From Brevipalpus yothersi (lineage: Eukaryota; Arthropoda; Arachnida; Trombidiformes; Tenuipalpidae), in NCBI GenBank assembly GCA_003956705.1, contig QZCP01000282.1:1-64000 (forward strand): a stretch of DNA of 64,000 nt. Direction: 5' to 3'. The notes under the pieces were generated by a model. The model was given only the letters and a program-made list of their open reading frames with translations, was not told the origin of the DNA and made no database searches. This document shows, in pieces, positions 41,643-56,085 of this stretch; the stretch's first letter is position 1; each line of letters begins with the position of its first letter. Both the position numbers and the translations under genes were made by a program.

Positions 41643-42985
41643 ATTCCTCACTTGGACTAATATCTTGGCCCAAAGCTAATCTGCATACGAAACGCAAACC
41701 CATCAAGCCGAATATGGTACGCTTCGACAGCCCATTACAATCATGTCGGACAACAACATCACATTTCGGGAGTGGACCATTCTAGACAATTGAGTGGCAA
41801 CAATGAAGGAAGAGAGGAAGAGAGAGCGATATTATTCGGATGGAGCCATTGAAATGGCCCGATATATTCAGATGAGTTTGAATGATTTACTTGGGAACCT
41901 TGTGTGGATGTTGATGATTTCCGAATATGTACTAGGCAGCTATTCAAGAAGGTTCTCTCAGCTGATTTTTGAAACATGAGATTTGCATACAAACTGTTGA
42001 ATGGGGACAGAAGAATACCGAGGTGAAAATATTTCGCCATACTTGTGTAGGCCAGCACACACACATACTTTTATCATTCAAGTGTAAAGTATGTACATTC
42101 TATTGATGGTATATTTTTAGCCCAAAGGAATATGCATATATGTGTATCGAGATATGATTTAATTAAAAAATTTTTTTCCAACCCCTCAAAAATTCATTTT
42201 TGATATCACTTCCAAGTTTCCAGCTCTGTGTCCTGTTTGCATCACTCGGCATGTCACTTGTGAGATTGTGTTTCTTCTTCTTCTTCTTCTATCATCTTTT
42301 CTCTTTCCTCTCTTCAATCTCCACTCAAGCTAGACAATATCAGTTGAGTGAGCATCTATTCAAATGAGAAGATGAAGGATAAGGAATAAGAGGAGAAATT
42401 CGAGGAAGAGAGAATCTGAATTGTAGCATCTTTCATCTTCTTATTCTTTCTCTCTTCCAAAAGATGCTTACATTGAAGGCGACAGTATCTCGTGCAATAT
42501 ACTGTCACGTTTGTCGTAAGCAATTGCTATCGCCATCATCATCACGGAGGAGGGAGAGAGAGAAAGAAAAGATGCAGACAGAAAAATTTTTATTTATATT
42601 AGTTTCATATAGTGGAAGAATATATATATATATATTCATATGTATATATAGTTGATACGGATGTGACTTTACCATTTTTCCAATTTTTTTCCTTTGAGGT
42701 CCTCCAAATTGGATGTAAAATGGATATATTCAAATGTACATACACTCATGGCCCCGAGGACATTTTTTTCGAACAAGTGGAGCTATTTTTGTTCACCTCG
42801 ATAACGTTTCCACATGCATGTACCCGATATATCAATCTATCTATCTATCATGTCAATATAACCCACATTTAGCCTTTCTCAATCTTTTCCCGTATCTTTA
42901 CAGAGGAGATGAAATTATTTCATTAAAAGGGCTCACAAAGTGAGGCAGAATTTGAAGTAAAAGTAGAAAACATCCATGATGGCGG

Positions 42986-43039
<54 letters not shown>

Positions 43040-46000
43040 CCGATATTATTGAATATAGTAAACATTTCCACCCACTAAGAGAGTGAATCAGACCATCAAA
43101 AAGCATTAGAAAACTTTCTCTCTCTTGAGGCGATAGACTTTTCCTCGAGCTCATTTGCAATCACAACTCAATATAATCGTATAAAATAGCACTCGAAAGA
43201 TCGTGTAAGTACAGCGAAATCGGTGTCGTTTCATTTTTACTACACTCTGAAGGCCATTGATGTTGGGAAGCTGAGATCGATTAATGGCAATCAAGATCAA
43301 TCTAAATCTGTTGTAATAGTCGAGCTAATGTGTATGATCAAATTGGTTGGTGATTTCAGTTGAAAGAAGATGCTTTACTCTGGAAATTATCAACACTATT
43401 GGAAAATGTGATGATGATATACGGTGAGTAGTAGAGAGACCATGTGAGTGAGGAAATAAAGAATAGCAAGTCTCGAAAAAGATGGAAACCTCATGGTTTT
43501 AGTACATGGTATGATGTAAATATCCAATTTTTTACTTGAGGCATTTTATGAATGGCTGATTATATCGTATATGCAGTCATAGGATCTTTCGATAAATCTT
43601 ACCAGAAAGGTATCAGTATACTTTTCACTATGCTCAGAAGTAGTAGGATATAATCTGCCCAATAATTTGGAACTGAACAAGAATTGAGTAATATTGGATC
43701 GGACACTTTGTTCAATTTCATCTTATTCCTTGAGTACAGCCAATTGTCTATTGCTCACCATGAAATCTCTAAGTAAGAAAATGTTCTATTGGAACAATCA
43801 AGAATTGAAAGCTTATCTTGTCCAATGATAATGGAAAAAGTAAAGATATATCTGAAAGATTTCAATCTCTATTAGCGTCATGAATCTGATCTTCTTAACT
43901 TTTTTTCTCTTCCAGATACTTTTTTCTCTCCTCTCTCTCTCTCTCAGTTGATACTGATGCTAGATGCTGTACTTTTCTCGTAAAATATTATCCAGATAAA
44001 GAAAATAAGATTTTCTCATGAGTTTGACAAAATTGTGAGAAGAGAAAAAAAGGTTCCTTTTTCATCTTTTCTATATCACTTTTCTCCATCACATTTTCTA
44101 GAATCTGATCGAATTTAAGAGGATCTCTATCTCAGATTTCCATCAGATACTATACAGCTCAACATGTGTTTATATGCCATTTTTTGGTTGATTCTTCTCT
44201 TTTCTCCTTTTCCACTATTCAGATAGCTCCATAGTTCCCTGAGATTATCATGTAGAATGGTATGATGCAAGAAATGATGGCAAAGAATCATCTTTCTCGA
44301 ATATCATCATCATCATGCATGATGTGGCGGATGATGAGAAAATATATCTCTACTTCAATAACTTGAACACTGTACACAATGTGTACCGATGCTGACCAAG
44401 ATGGTGAATAAGAAATGATACAGAATCGATATATATATTTGGTGAAAACCCTCAGGGAAATTCAGTGTCAACTTGCCTCTGGAAATGATGCGTATGATGA
44501 GTAACATTAAGTGAGACCGAGTAAAGTGTATATATACAGCATCTGATGAAGCGTCAGAAATGTGGACACAAAATATGATGAAGGATGAAGATGCTGTGGC
44601 AATAGAAGATGCTAAATCACAGTAGTAGTCTGAGAGGGAGAAAAAGTGAGAGGATGAAAACATAGGCATAGATTTTGTTGTTGATAAAAGCTATTTGCTG
44701 ATCAATACTCACTCAATTATCCATACATTTGAGTGATACTGTCACATTTCATATACACTTTGGCTGAATATACTTTGTGTTGTATTCTCGTCTTCTCTAT
44801 CTATATATACTGGAAGAAGAATGCATAAGCAATCTTAGCTCATCCAGATACATACACTTATATATAGCCAGTTACTCGGTATGCATCACTGGAATGCATC
44901 ACAATAATCATCATCTTCCTCACCATACTAGTCATATGTCCTTCCATACCAATATTCTCTTGTGCTCTTGTGCTCTTATTCTTTGGCCAATATTCTTGAA
45001 TAGAATATTGTGAACACATCAAATTAGCTTGGAAGAAGAGAATCTCTCTCTCCTTCTGATCAATTGACAACAGATGCACCTGAGCAAAGTGGGATCAGTT
45101 TGAATGTGAGTGTGTGTGTGTATCAAAAATATGGATGAAGAGAGGTGCATAAATCATGAGATGAGCTGCATCAATATTGCATTGAACATGGACACACAAT
45201 ATGATGGAGAGTAATAATATCAATAGAAAGATGAGTGATCAGATTTGTTGAGAGAAATAGATAGAAAGAAAGTGGAAATGATGAATATTTGAATGGATGA
45301 TCAAGCATTTGCCATGGATGGCTTGAAATTGAATATGATTAACTGAGCAAAAAGATATCAGTTTCCACAGGAGACCAAGAGACATTATATCTGGAATTGT
45401 TCTATTTTCAGGAATATCTTTTATCTGCGGTCTGAGTTCACCATTTATCATCACATTGATGGACAATTTTTGCTCCAAAAATTCTATTCTACTCAAAATT
45501 ATTCAATTAAAACAAAGAATTCTCATTATAATGCATTGAGCATCTCTCTATTCAAATGAATGAGGAAAGATAACTGTAGTTGAAAGTGATTCATCTCTCT
45601 TTATCGATCAATTTATTTCATTCTTGATCACTCATGTCACACTGAATGGAATCACTCATTTTGTTCCAATATTGATCGTTTAGCAGCATTATTTGAAGAG
45701 AAAAGAAAGAGAAGAAGTACATTAAAACCAATCTGGTCATTGTCCTCATCATTCCTGAATCAATCAGCAGTTTGAGATTCCATTGAGTTCACACAAACAT
45801 ACCCAAAGATCATGAATCAACCATTTACAATTATGCAAAAACAATTGAAGTCAATTCATGTGGATACATTGCCAACTGAATTCTAGCAAAATCTGGTAGA
45901 AATTTAAATATTTTGAAGTACAACTAAATAATTCAACGAATGAGAAGTCAATCAATGCCTCCTAAATCAACGTTTTGACTTTGAATGAGATGCTTGAATA

Positions 46001-46935
46001 CTTCAATTTATGAAGATGATTCTCTCTTCAAATGAAGTCAAATTCTGCCAAACAATTTTCCACTTTAACATGTGTGTATGTGTTTGTGTGTGTATGTGAT
46101 TGATTACAGCCGAGAATTGATTGCCATCAAAGTCTTCGTTAAATTGACATCCATTTGATTGAGAATTGATCATGATTATCGGGTTGGCAAACATACAACT
46201 TTCTCCGGGCATGATAAACATAGTTGGAAAAAGTTTGAGTATAATTTTGGACCCAAAAATGTGCTCATTTGTCGCTTTCATCACCACACAAGCAAGATAA
46301 TATTCAAACATCGATCCCAAATGAGAGTCACAAAAAGTTAAATGGGTTAGATTGATTGATTTTTTTGGTCTGACTTGTATGTCACTGAAAGTAGCAATAT
46401 TCACTTTAATGAGCTTCATTTTAATGATTGGGTGAAAGAAGAGACTGATAGATGCTGTTTTGACACAAACTTTTGGCTAGAGAAATCAAGTGAAATCAAT
46501 CGAGGTTGTTTTCTTCCTCTTTCTCTTTTTCCCTGTCTTTGAATATATGTATTGCTGATTGTGAAATATTTATCACCCATCAAAATGATGAGAATAGGTA
46601 GAAAAGATTTCCGGCCACCACTGGATGCTGAATGGTGGGAGAGAGAGAGATGGAAGCTGGAATAAAAATGATTCAAAAAGATTTTGGGAGATGAAGATTT
46701 TGAAAAGTGATTTTTCACACCTATTTTTTTGAATCATCTCCACATCACTAGACATGGACATGCATGAAGTGAGATTTTATTCTTGAAACATTGGACAATC
46801 GATGTGGAAAGAGAGAGAGAAAGAAATATAGCTGGTATAGTCTGTGGATGATCCCTGAATCATGGAGAGTGAAAAAACTATTATCGCCTCCATGAAACCA
46901 GCATGGGAAAAGCATCGAAAGTGAAGTAAGTGCAA

Positions 46936-46984
<49 letters not shown>

Positions 46985-47167
46985 ATTTTGTGAAAAATTT
47001 TGCTGATTCAACTGGATGAGGAATATTGTGCATCAAGACAGGCTATCGGTCTGCTTTTTTCCACCTTCTTTCACGATGAATAAGCTTTCAATGTCGAGAG
47101 AGAAAGAATAAGTATGATGATGAAAAAAGTGAGAGAGAGAAGAAATCACAAGCTATATGAAACATTT

Positions 47168-47224
<57 letters not shown>

Positions 47225-50119
47225 TGTAAACGGTTGAATCGGTTGGATGATAGTTTCATACATGAATGGATTGCCATAAGAAGAAGATGGAGAGAGAGAG
47301 AAAGTGAAGGATGCTGGGAAGAAAGAGAGAAAGAAGACGAAAAGACAGGAGGAGGTGAAAAAGTGGATAAGCTTTGATGATGACTAGCAAAAAGAAGGAG
47401 AAGAAGAAGAGGAAGAAAAAAAAGTTGATGGGACTTAGATGAGGTGGGAGGAAAAACTTCAACAAGAATGAGAATAAGATGAAGCCAAGTAGAATATGAG
47501 AGTCCCAGTGGGTGAGTTACGAATATATATATATATGAGTGATAGAAAAGCAAAATGTGTGTCACTGTTGAATCATTGGGGATTGATTGGGCCCAGAGGC
47601 TGACTCGGAGAGAGAGAAAAAGATATGTCATTTCAAAGTGGGTGATGCTGAGAGATACAAGGAAAAAAATTCAACTTGTGTGTATCCAACAAGATGTGGG
47701 AGGATGGAGGTGGAACAGTATTTGGAATAAGAGAGGATGACTTTTCTTGCATCTTTCTGATCCAAAAGTGATCCATATTCACTCATGAGGAGAAAAATAT
47801 GAAGATGAACACTCACACACATTTAGTCTGTGTAGTTGGAACATTCATCAGATCAATCTGATGTGGGTTGTGATTGAGTCGACAGTGGTTTTATGCCCAG
47901 AGAAAGAAGAAGAGAGAGAGAGAAAGAGAGAGAGAGAAGATAGATATTCTGAATGATGAGGAAGCGTCAAGAATGGTTATGATAAGGTGCCAAGAGCGAG
48001 ATGCTGTTGAGAAGATGGATGGAGCTTGTTAGTGATGAGAATGGATTGCATACACACATCCTTGCAAAAATACAGTAAAAGCAAATATGAATAGAATAAA
48101 ATATATGTATGTGAGAGATGTTCGAGATGGTGATCTTGGAAGATGAGTTGTTGGCCTTTTTGATGTACAAGTGATGTGGTTATCGGAATATGCAGCAACA
48201 AAAAGCGGCAAAAAAATTTGGATGCGGATTTAGAATTTATATATCGTGTTGTGATCGTATCACATTCATTAGCAGCAGCAATTCGATTGGGGAGAAAGAG
48301 AGATAAAGGCGAGAAAACTGAACAACCAAAAAGTGACAGAATATATAAACTGTGATGTAGATGAACTGAGCCCGATATCAAGTGGATCGAGTCAATCAAG
48401 TATAGATTGTGATGCTGCCGATGTTGAGGGAAAGTTTTGGAGGTTTCCGAAAAGAATGGATGCTGAGAGGCTTGTTGTTGTTTTATTCCCATTCTTTTAC
48501 CATTCCTCATCTCCTCTCCAGTTTGAGTGACACATTGCCATTGAATATTAAAGAGTAATGGGACTTGTTATCGGTACCGAGCAAAAAAAAGTGGGAGATG
48601 AAAACGGTAAGCTTCCAATTGCAGTGGGAAGCATATTTATTTTTTCTCTCTCTCTCTCTCTTTCTTCCTCATCTTTTTGCCTCCGTAACGGTACTTTGTC
48701 ATGTCTACAGCCTCCAATCGAGCGTCTTCGTGATTATAAAAGAGAAGAAGAAAAAAACTGTCCACTTTGATCAGCATCTTGAGGAGAGAAAAAATAATTT
48801 GACTTCACCAATCAATGTCTTGTCAACACGCGACCAAAATCTCGCATTTCTCGTGTCCTTTCCGTGGATGCTGAGGATCTCTCTTTTCCTTTCTTCATCC
48901 TCTTCATCCTCTTGCAAACTTCACTTGTGTGGGAATTTATTCCATATCATTCGGAAGCATCGATGATGATGGAAAAGCTGTGAAGATGAATATCTTGGAT
49001 GAATCTTTTGTGTTGTCACTTTATTCTCTTTCTTTCTTTCTCTCTCTCCTCCATAGGCTTATGTGTATGTGAAATACAAAGATTATTCTCGCTTTTGAAA
49101 TGTTCATTGGCTTTGTTTGATCCACATACGTGCCTACACCATATTCTGTTTCATTTTCCATGGATCCACTTTTCACTTACTAGTTGGAAAAAGTTCATTC
49201 CTCTGTGTATCTTCTTTTCGTACACTTGTGGAAACATATCATAAAATGATGGGTTTGTTGTCAACACATCACATAGACTTTCTTGTATATATATACTTTT
49301 TTCCTCCGGAAGAGGAAGTAGACGTTGAGCTGAAGATCCAGTTTCATTTGTTTGCAACTTGATAAGTGAACCATACTATTGATCTGCTAATTTTCAATCA
49401 AATATCCATCTGATTCATGTAAATGGTGAGCGAAAAAATCTGTTCAAGTCGGATAAGATTCTGATGAGTGTGTATATGCCTCTCTGTATGTGTACTGGAG
49501 ATGCTTGAAGTGAGTGCAAAAACATGAGCCCATCCACTAGGCTCAAGTAGATTGTGATTATTTTTGCTTTACTACTACCAAAAATCAATCGAAAGTAACG
49601 GTAAAAGCGTTACACACTTGCTATTCACCCAAAATACTGCTGACAGTAGCCATTATACAGTAGAAAGAGAAGTGGAATGACTGGGCATTTGCTTGCAGAC
49701 GATGATTCTTCAAAGGATGAAAGAAAGAGAGGGAGAGAGAGAAATACAAGTGGGTGGCGGTAGAGAGGAGAGATGAGAGGAATAGATGAAGAGGCAAAGA
49801 GAATGAGATCAGAAGAGAGAAAGAGAGAGGGTGGAAGAGAGAGATCAACAGCGAAATAAAGAGAAACTGATAAAGTGGACATACACACACACATACATAT
49901 ACACACATGGACACACATCTTTTATGAGGAAATTAGTGTCCACTGCAGGCAGCCTTAATTCACCCACAATTTGGACATTGTGTGTGTGTGTGGACATCTT
50001 TCCACATCCTCTTTTTGGGCTCCATCAATGGTCATCTGATACACAAGAAATCTATGGGGTGGTGACAGGTTGCTTCTTTTTCCTCATCTTCTTTTGACAA
50101 TGAGATGCTGAAAAGAGGA

Positions 50120-50159
<40 letters not shown>

Positions 50160-53100
50160 GAGGAAGACATATTGATGATGAAGAAGAATGGTATGGATAG
50201 TTGAAGACAAATTGATGGGTTTTTTGTTTCTCATTCATGTACAAAGATCTTAATCATCTACTCAGATTGGTGAGATTGGTGAGTTGTAAGTGACACATAC
50301 ATACATACGGATGAAGAAGAGGATGAAGAAGATATCGATGGATGAATAAAGTATATTATCATCATCATTGGATGCTTTTGTTTTCTTTTTTTCTGGCTAT
50401 ATCCATATCAGATGCGAGTCTATTGATCCGTATTGCTTCCACTCTCCTCCTCCTCCTCCCTTTTACCACCCACACCATCATCATCACTCATTTGCTCTTG
50501 AGTAGTGGTGGTTGAAACAAAAGTGATCTCTCAACGCTACTACTACTACTACTACTCATCTCTATCCATTTACCTCCTCCTCCCTCTTGATACCCATGAA
50601 TTAGGGTTGATAATACATCCCATGTCACCCACTATTTTCTATTCCATAAAGTGACTATAACATTGATTTCACGATTATATTGAATGGAATGGAAATAGAA
50701 ATAGTTTGTATATGATACTATTCTCTGGTAAGAATACTATTTTGGTAGTAAACTCATGAAAACACGTTAGTGGTATCCATGGGTTGATATAATCTATCGA
50801 ATGGTGATGATGAAGAAATAGTCAAGTGAAGTAGTGCGATACTGAGGATGCTTGCCGAAAAAGTGTCACCACAATCATCAATAGGATGCTGGATGCTGAA
50901 TTGGATGAGCTGAGAAGGTGATTGTTCGTGTCCTTAGAGAGAGAGTGAGAAGACTGGCCAAGGGAAGAGGAGGAGGACAAGGAGAAGAAAGATGACCAAA
51001 GGATGGTGAAGGTGGTCAAGCTTGAAGGATGAAGCCAAACACACACACATGAACAGAGGTGGACAAAAATCCATTATCCGGAATATTATTGCAACTTTGA
51101 CCGAATCTTGGAGGAAAAGGAAAAGAGAGAGAAAGTAGGAGCAAAACCATGTAGAAGGGAAACTCGCTGGGAAGGAACTGAATTTAGCTGATAGTGTTTC
51201 AATCAAATCATAATCTTCCTCCCACTTCCTTTTCCTATTTCAAATTGGTGTACATTGGTCAGGGGCAAGCTTTCCCCCAAGCTGGTATCACTTCTCGTTT
51301 TCCTTGCTCCACTGAATACCATAAATATATCCAGTGTGTATGTATGGATGCTGGATGATGATTTTAGCAGCAACTACTAGTGGAAGAATGATACAATAAG
51401 TGTGATGGAAAGTAGAAGAAAGTTTTCTTTGTGGAAATGCTAGGAAGAAGAAAATCTCAGAAAACTTGCTCCATGGACCAAAGATGTGTGTATGTGTTTT
51501 TGGGAGAAAAGTGAGAATAGCTATCATCATCATAAGTTGTGTGTTCTAAAAAGAGAAGAGAAGATGCTTTACTTTTGCAAGTTGAAAAAGTATTCTCTCT
51601 CTCTCTTTTAACTCTTTGAATCGCTTATACCCTTGTTTTATGGGATGTTCTTCGTTCGGAAAATGGGATAAAAGTGGATCTCTTGGTATCATTATCATCA
51701 TATTTTTCACTTGACGGTAAAACACATACAGAGAGAGTGAAAAAGAAAGGTCGATGAGCTCTTCCATGGATTAGTTGCTTTGAAGAATACAAATATGTGT
51801 GTGTGTGTTGAAAGAGAGGAACCAAAAAAATGTGTGAAGATAAATGGAAAAGGAAGCGAAAAGAGAGGAAAAGATTCAAATCAGCGTCCAGGATAAATGA
51901 ATCAGTCTCGATTGATCTGTTCCAGTCAGCCCAGATGAAAGATTATCATCTTTCATATATACATATGTATACATCTTTCTTTCTCTCTTGGTATCATCAC
52001 TATTAGTGGAGAAAAGAATAACAACAATGGATGATGATAATATTTGCCAAGCAAAATATGATTAGATGGAGGGCGTTATTATTGATGCTATGGAAGAGAG
52101 AAGATTGTTGAGTGAAGATAAATCAAAGAAATTCTTCTCATCCCAGAATATGTATATTCAGATTATGATTGTTTTACGTGATATCCACTCATTAGTTGGC
52201 CTGGGAAGAAAAGATTTTCATCGTCTTCCTCTTTCTCACTCTTTTTTCTCACTCTTTTTATGTTTTTATCATCACTTTTTTGAGTATATTATTTTATCTT
52301 CCACATCATGTCCTCCTTTAATACCTAAAAACCAGGAACCAGGTAATAATATTGATGATAATAGTAGGAAGAAGATTCTTTCAAGGAGAGAGAGAGAAAG
52401 AACAAAACTTTCCAGGGTTTCAGTGTATCGGTATGGCACATGTTTCAATTGAATATATTTCTTTTCGCTTTTTATCATCGATAATTGAAGAAACTCAGCA
52501 TGATGTATTGAAAAATTCTTCCCTCTATCCCTCTTTTTCATCTGACTGACCAGTTGTTTTCAATTTTCCAACATTTCATCATGTTGATATGCTGTCCATT
52601 TTCTTGTTGTCATTTCCATACTTTACTTTCTTTTTGCTTCCTTTTTACTACTGTACTGTTTACTTGTCATTCCTTGGTAGCTTGGCAGGACTTGTATGAA
52701 TCCAGAGGAAAACTATTTTCGATGATGATTTATTTCCACATGGAAACGGAAAAGAATTTCTCCAGAAACAGGATAGCCAAAATGTAATCCATAATATAGA
52801 GGAAGGTTTTTTTTTGGTGGGAAAAGTTTCAATTTAAATTGGACAACCAATTGATGTGTGTACATATATAGAGTACGTGTAACATATACGTTTATATATC
52901 GATGAAATTTTTCATCCTCATCTTTTCCGAAGAAAGGAAATAGTAATGTTTTTAGTGATGTTTGAATAGCCACGAGAATACATGTACACACATCTATATA
53001 TGTGTGTGTGTATCATTTTACTTTTCCTTTTTGCTCGACGTTATACCTTCTCCAGTTGATGTCAAAATTTTCCATGGATCGAATGAATCTTCTTCTCCAG

Positions 53101-54998
53101 CATTTCTTTACGTTTCTTTCAAGTTCATGATTCAGTATGAAAAAAAGATGGACAAGAGAGGAAACGGAAGATGATTTAATGAATAATCTTGCATTTATCT
53201 CTTCTACTCTCTCCTTAATCTGAGTAGGATTTCAGAAGATACTTTCATGATCAGGAACAAGTTTTCATGGTGAAGTAGTTTTTTTCAATTAGTGATGTAC
53301 ATGGAGAGGCTCGTGCTTTTCATCTGATAGGTATGTATATGTATATATTCTTCCGATGGATGAAGAGGAAGAAAGATAGAGGATTGAAACTGGGGTCAAG
53401 GTGTAGAATTGCGGAGAGAAAACATTTCTTTCTAATAGGATGAAAATGAACCATACACATTGGAATCAAATGAATACGATCCCCATGAAATTCATCATGC
53501 TGATGAGAATAGTTCATCTCACTTAAGATGATGAGTTTTCTTCATCTCTTTCTCTTTATTTTCTCTTTCTCTTTCTCTTTCTTTTTCATCTTCTTGGTGG
53601 TCAAATCATCTGATAGGTAAGATGAGATGGAAGTGAAAAGAGAAAGAAGATGATGAAGAAGTAAAACTCTTGCCCAAGATCTATACACAAGAGACCAATA
53701 ATCATCAATGAATTGATGATGATCATTGGCCATGATGAGTAGGATGAGAAGGTTGAGAGAATCAATTTCTTTCCAACACCAAGTACACATACACACAGTA
53801 TTGAATGGGAATTGAAAAAAAATGACTTTTTGAAAGGCTGTATTTTGACTAAAACGAATAGAAATCTTTTTCCACCTTTCATGATCTTTTTCTTTTTCTT
53901 AACTGTATATATACTATATACTATACACACATTTTCATGGCCATTCATAAAAGTGACCATCCCATGAGAAACATTCCCAAAGCAAGTAATCGGAAGATTG
54001 AGAAGCAATCTCAATAACTTGTGATCTTGAAATTTTTTTACGAGCAACAGAAAAAATATCTTCTTCTTTTTCAACTTTGATCCAGCGAACTTTTCAAAAT
54101 TCATGTCAACAATTCCAATTTCAAGTATTTTTATCAGGATAAAAGATGAAGAACTTTTTTTCGGTGCTATTCTGAAAACATCCAGATTTGTGAGAGTGAA
54201 AGTATGTGTGTGTGTGTTGAGATTACTTGAGATCGAGATCCATAGAGTAATAGAAGGCTAATGGACATGTATAAAGATGATGGAGATGATGGTGATAATA
54301 CAAAGTGATCAGATAGTGTGATGAGGATGGACACACACATACACTCAAGTGAATCGTTCTGGTTGGGAATAGAGATGGTGTCTAGAGCTTGTTACTTGTG
54401 GGGCTTTTTTTTCGTTTCTTTATTGATGTAAAGATGTGGATAAAAAAGATGAGATGAGATGAGAGGGATCAACACCCACTTGGTCCTCTCACGTTTTGAC
54501 TGGCTCTCATCTCTTCTTGCTCTCTCTCTCTCATCCAAATATCATTTCAAGATAGCCATAGGAACATATATATACACCATGGTGATGATTGTGGTTTTAG
54601 CCTTGAATGGTGATCATCATTTCAATTGCCTGAAAATCGTGTGTGAAACGAGCCAATTTTTGGTACCTCAGTCACACACATTTTAATGATAAATTAGACT
54701 CGCTGAATTTGTCTGAGAATACTCATGAGAAGCGTTTCTCTCTTTTCTCTCTCTCTTAAACTGTAGCGTTTGCAAATCACAGTGGAAAGAATTATGTGTG
54801 CTCATCTCAAGTCTAGTGTATAATGTGTGTGAGTGTATGTGTATGGAATAGGAACCATTAAAATCATCGCCAAAAACCTGTTAGCGAATCAGTCTTGCAT
54901 GCATCTTCTTCATCTTCATCTTCCTCTTGCATGATGATACACACGAAAAAGTTTTTAAATGAGCAAAGATTCATTTGAAGACACACTTATTCACGTTT

Positions 54999-55077
<79 letters not shown>

Positions 55078-55262
55078 NNNNNNNNNNNNNNNNNNNNNNN
55101 NNNNNNNNNNNNNNNNNNNNNNNNNNNNNNNNNNNNNNNNNNNNNNNNNNNNNNNNNNNNNNNNNNNNNNNNNNNNNNNNNNNNNNNNNNNNNNNNNNNN
55201 NNNNNNNNNNNNNNNNNNNNNNNNNNNNNNNNNNNNNNNNNNNNNNNNNNNNNNNNNNNNNN

Positions 55263-55311
<49 letters not shown>

Positions 55312-55528
55312 GCTTGCAAAATGAAGAAGAGAAGAGGAGAGAGAGAGATGATAAAAGCTATGGGAGAAGATGAATGAGAATTCATGATGATGATCTTATT
55401 TTTTTCTTCTTCGCTGCTAATCTTTCTCAGATAATTATTACGAGTCACTTTTAGTGTGGGAGGATTTTTGATTTGATCGTTTATAAAACAGATCGTTTCG
55501 TGATGGTGAAAAGATGACGAAAAGTAAG

Positions 55529-55609
<81 letters not shown>

Positions 55610-56049
55610 GGATGACATTTGATGGTGCAAAGTAAGTGTGTATTTTTTGCCTTCCAATACATAAATATAAGCCTGTCAGAATATTAGCTCAATTGATCAT
55701 CGTGTACGTGATTATTCCTTGCGGCTATTGGAATGTGGCATCAATTTCAAATGGAAACTTTGAATTGATTTCATGGGAAGATAGATTTTGAAATGCATAA
55801 TAAGCTATATGCTGGTCTTGATAGCGCTTCTGTTACTCGCCTTGTAATTCAATCAAGCTCCTCTCTCTTACTTAGGAAAGGGATATAAATTCGATCATTT
55901 CATGGTACTTTATCATTTTAACATCCGATATCTTGATTGATCCATAACTCATTCAATCTGACAAGCTGCTTAGTATCGGCATAAAAGTTCACAGTCAAAC
56001 TCGTAAGGCACACTCTCAAAAAATTAGCATTCAGGCTAGAATGAAGCAT

Positions 56050-56085
<36 letters not shown>

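Noticed and set aside
54959..55448. Reading frames of 120-150 codons across the N gap
   Set aside because: They consist of Ser-Leu or Arg-Glu repeats and unknown residues; they are artefacts of CT/GA repeats and the gap.
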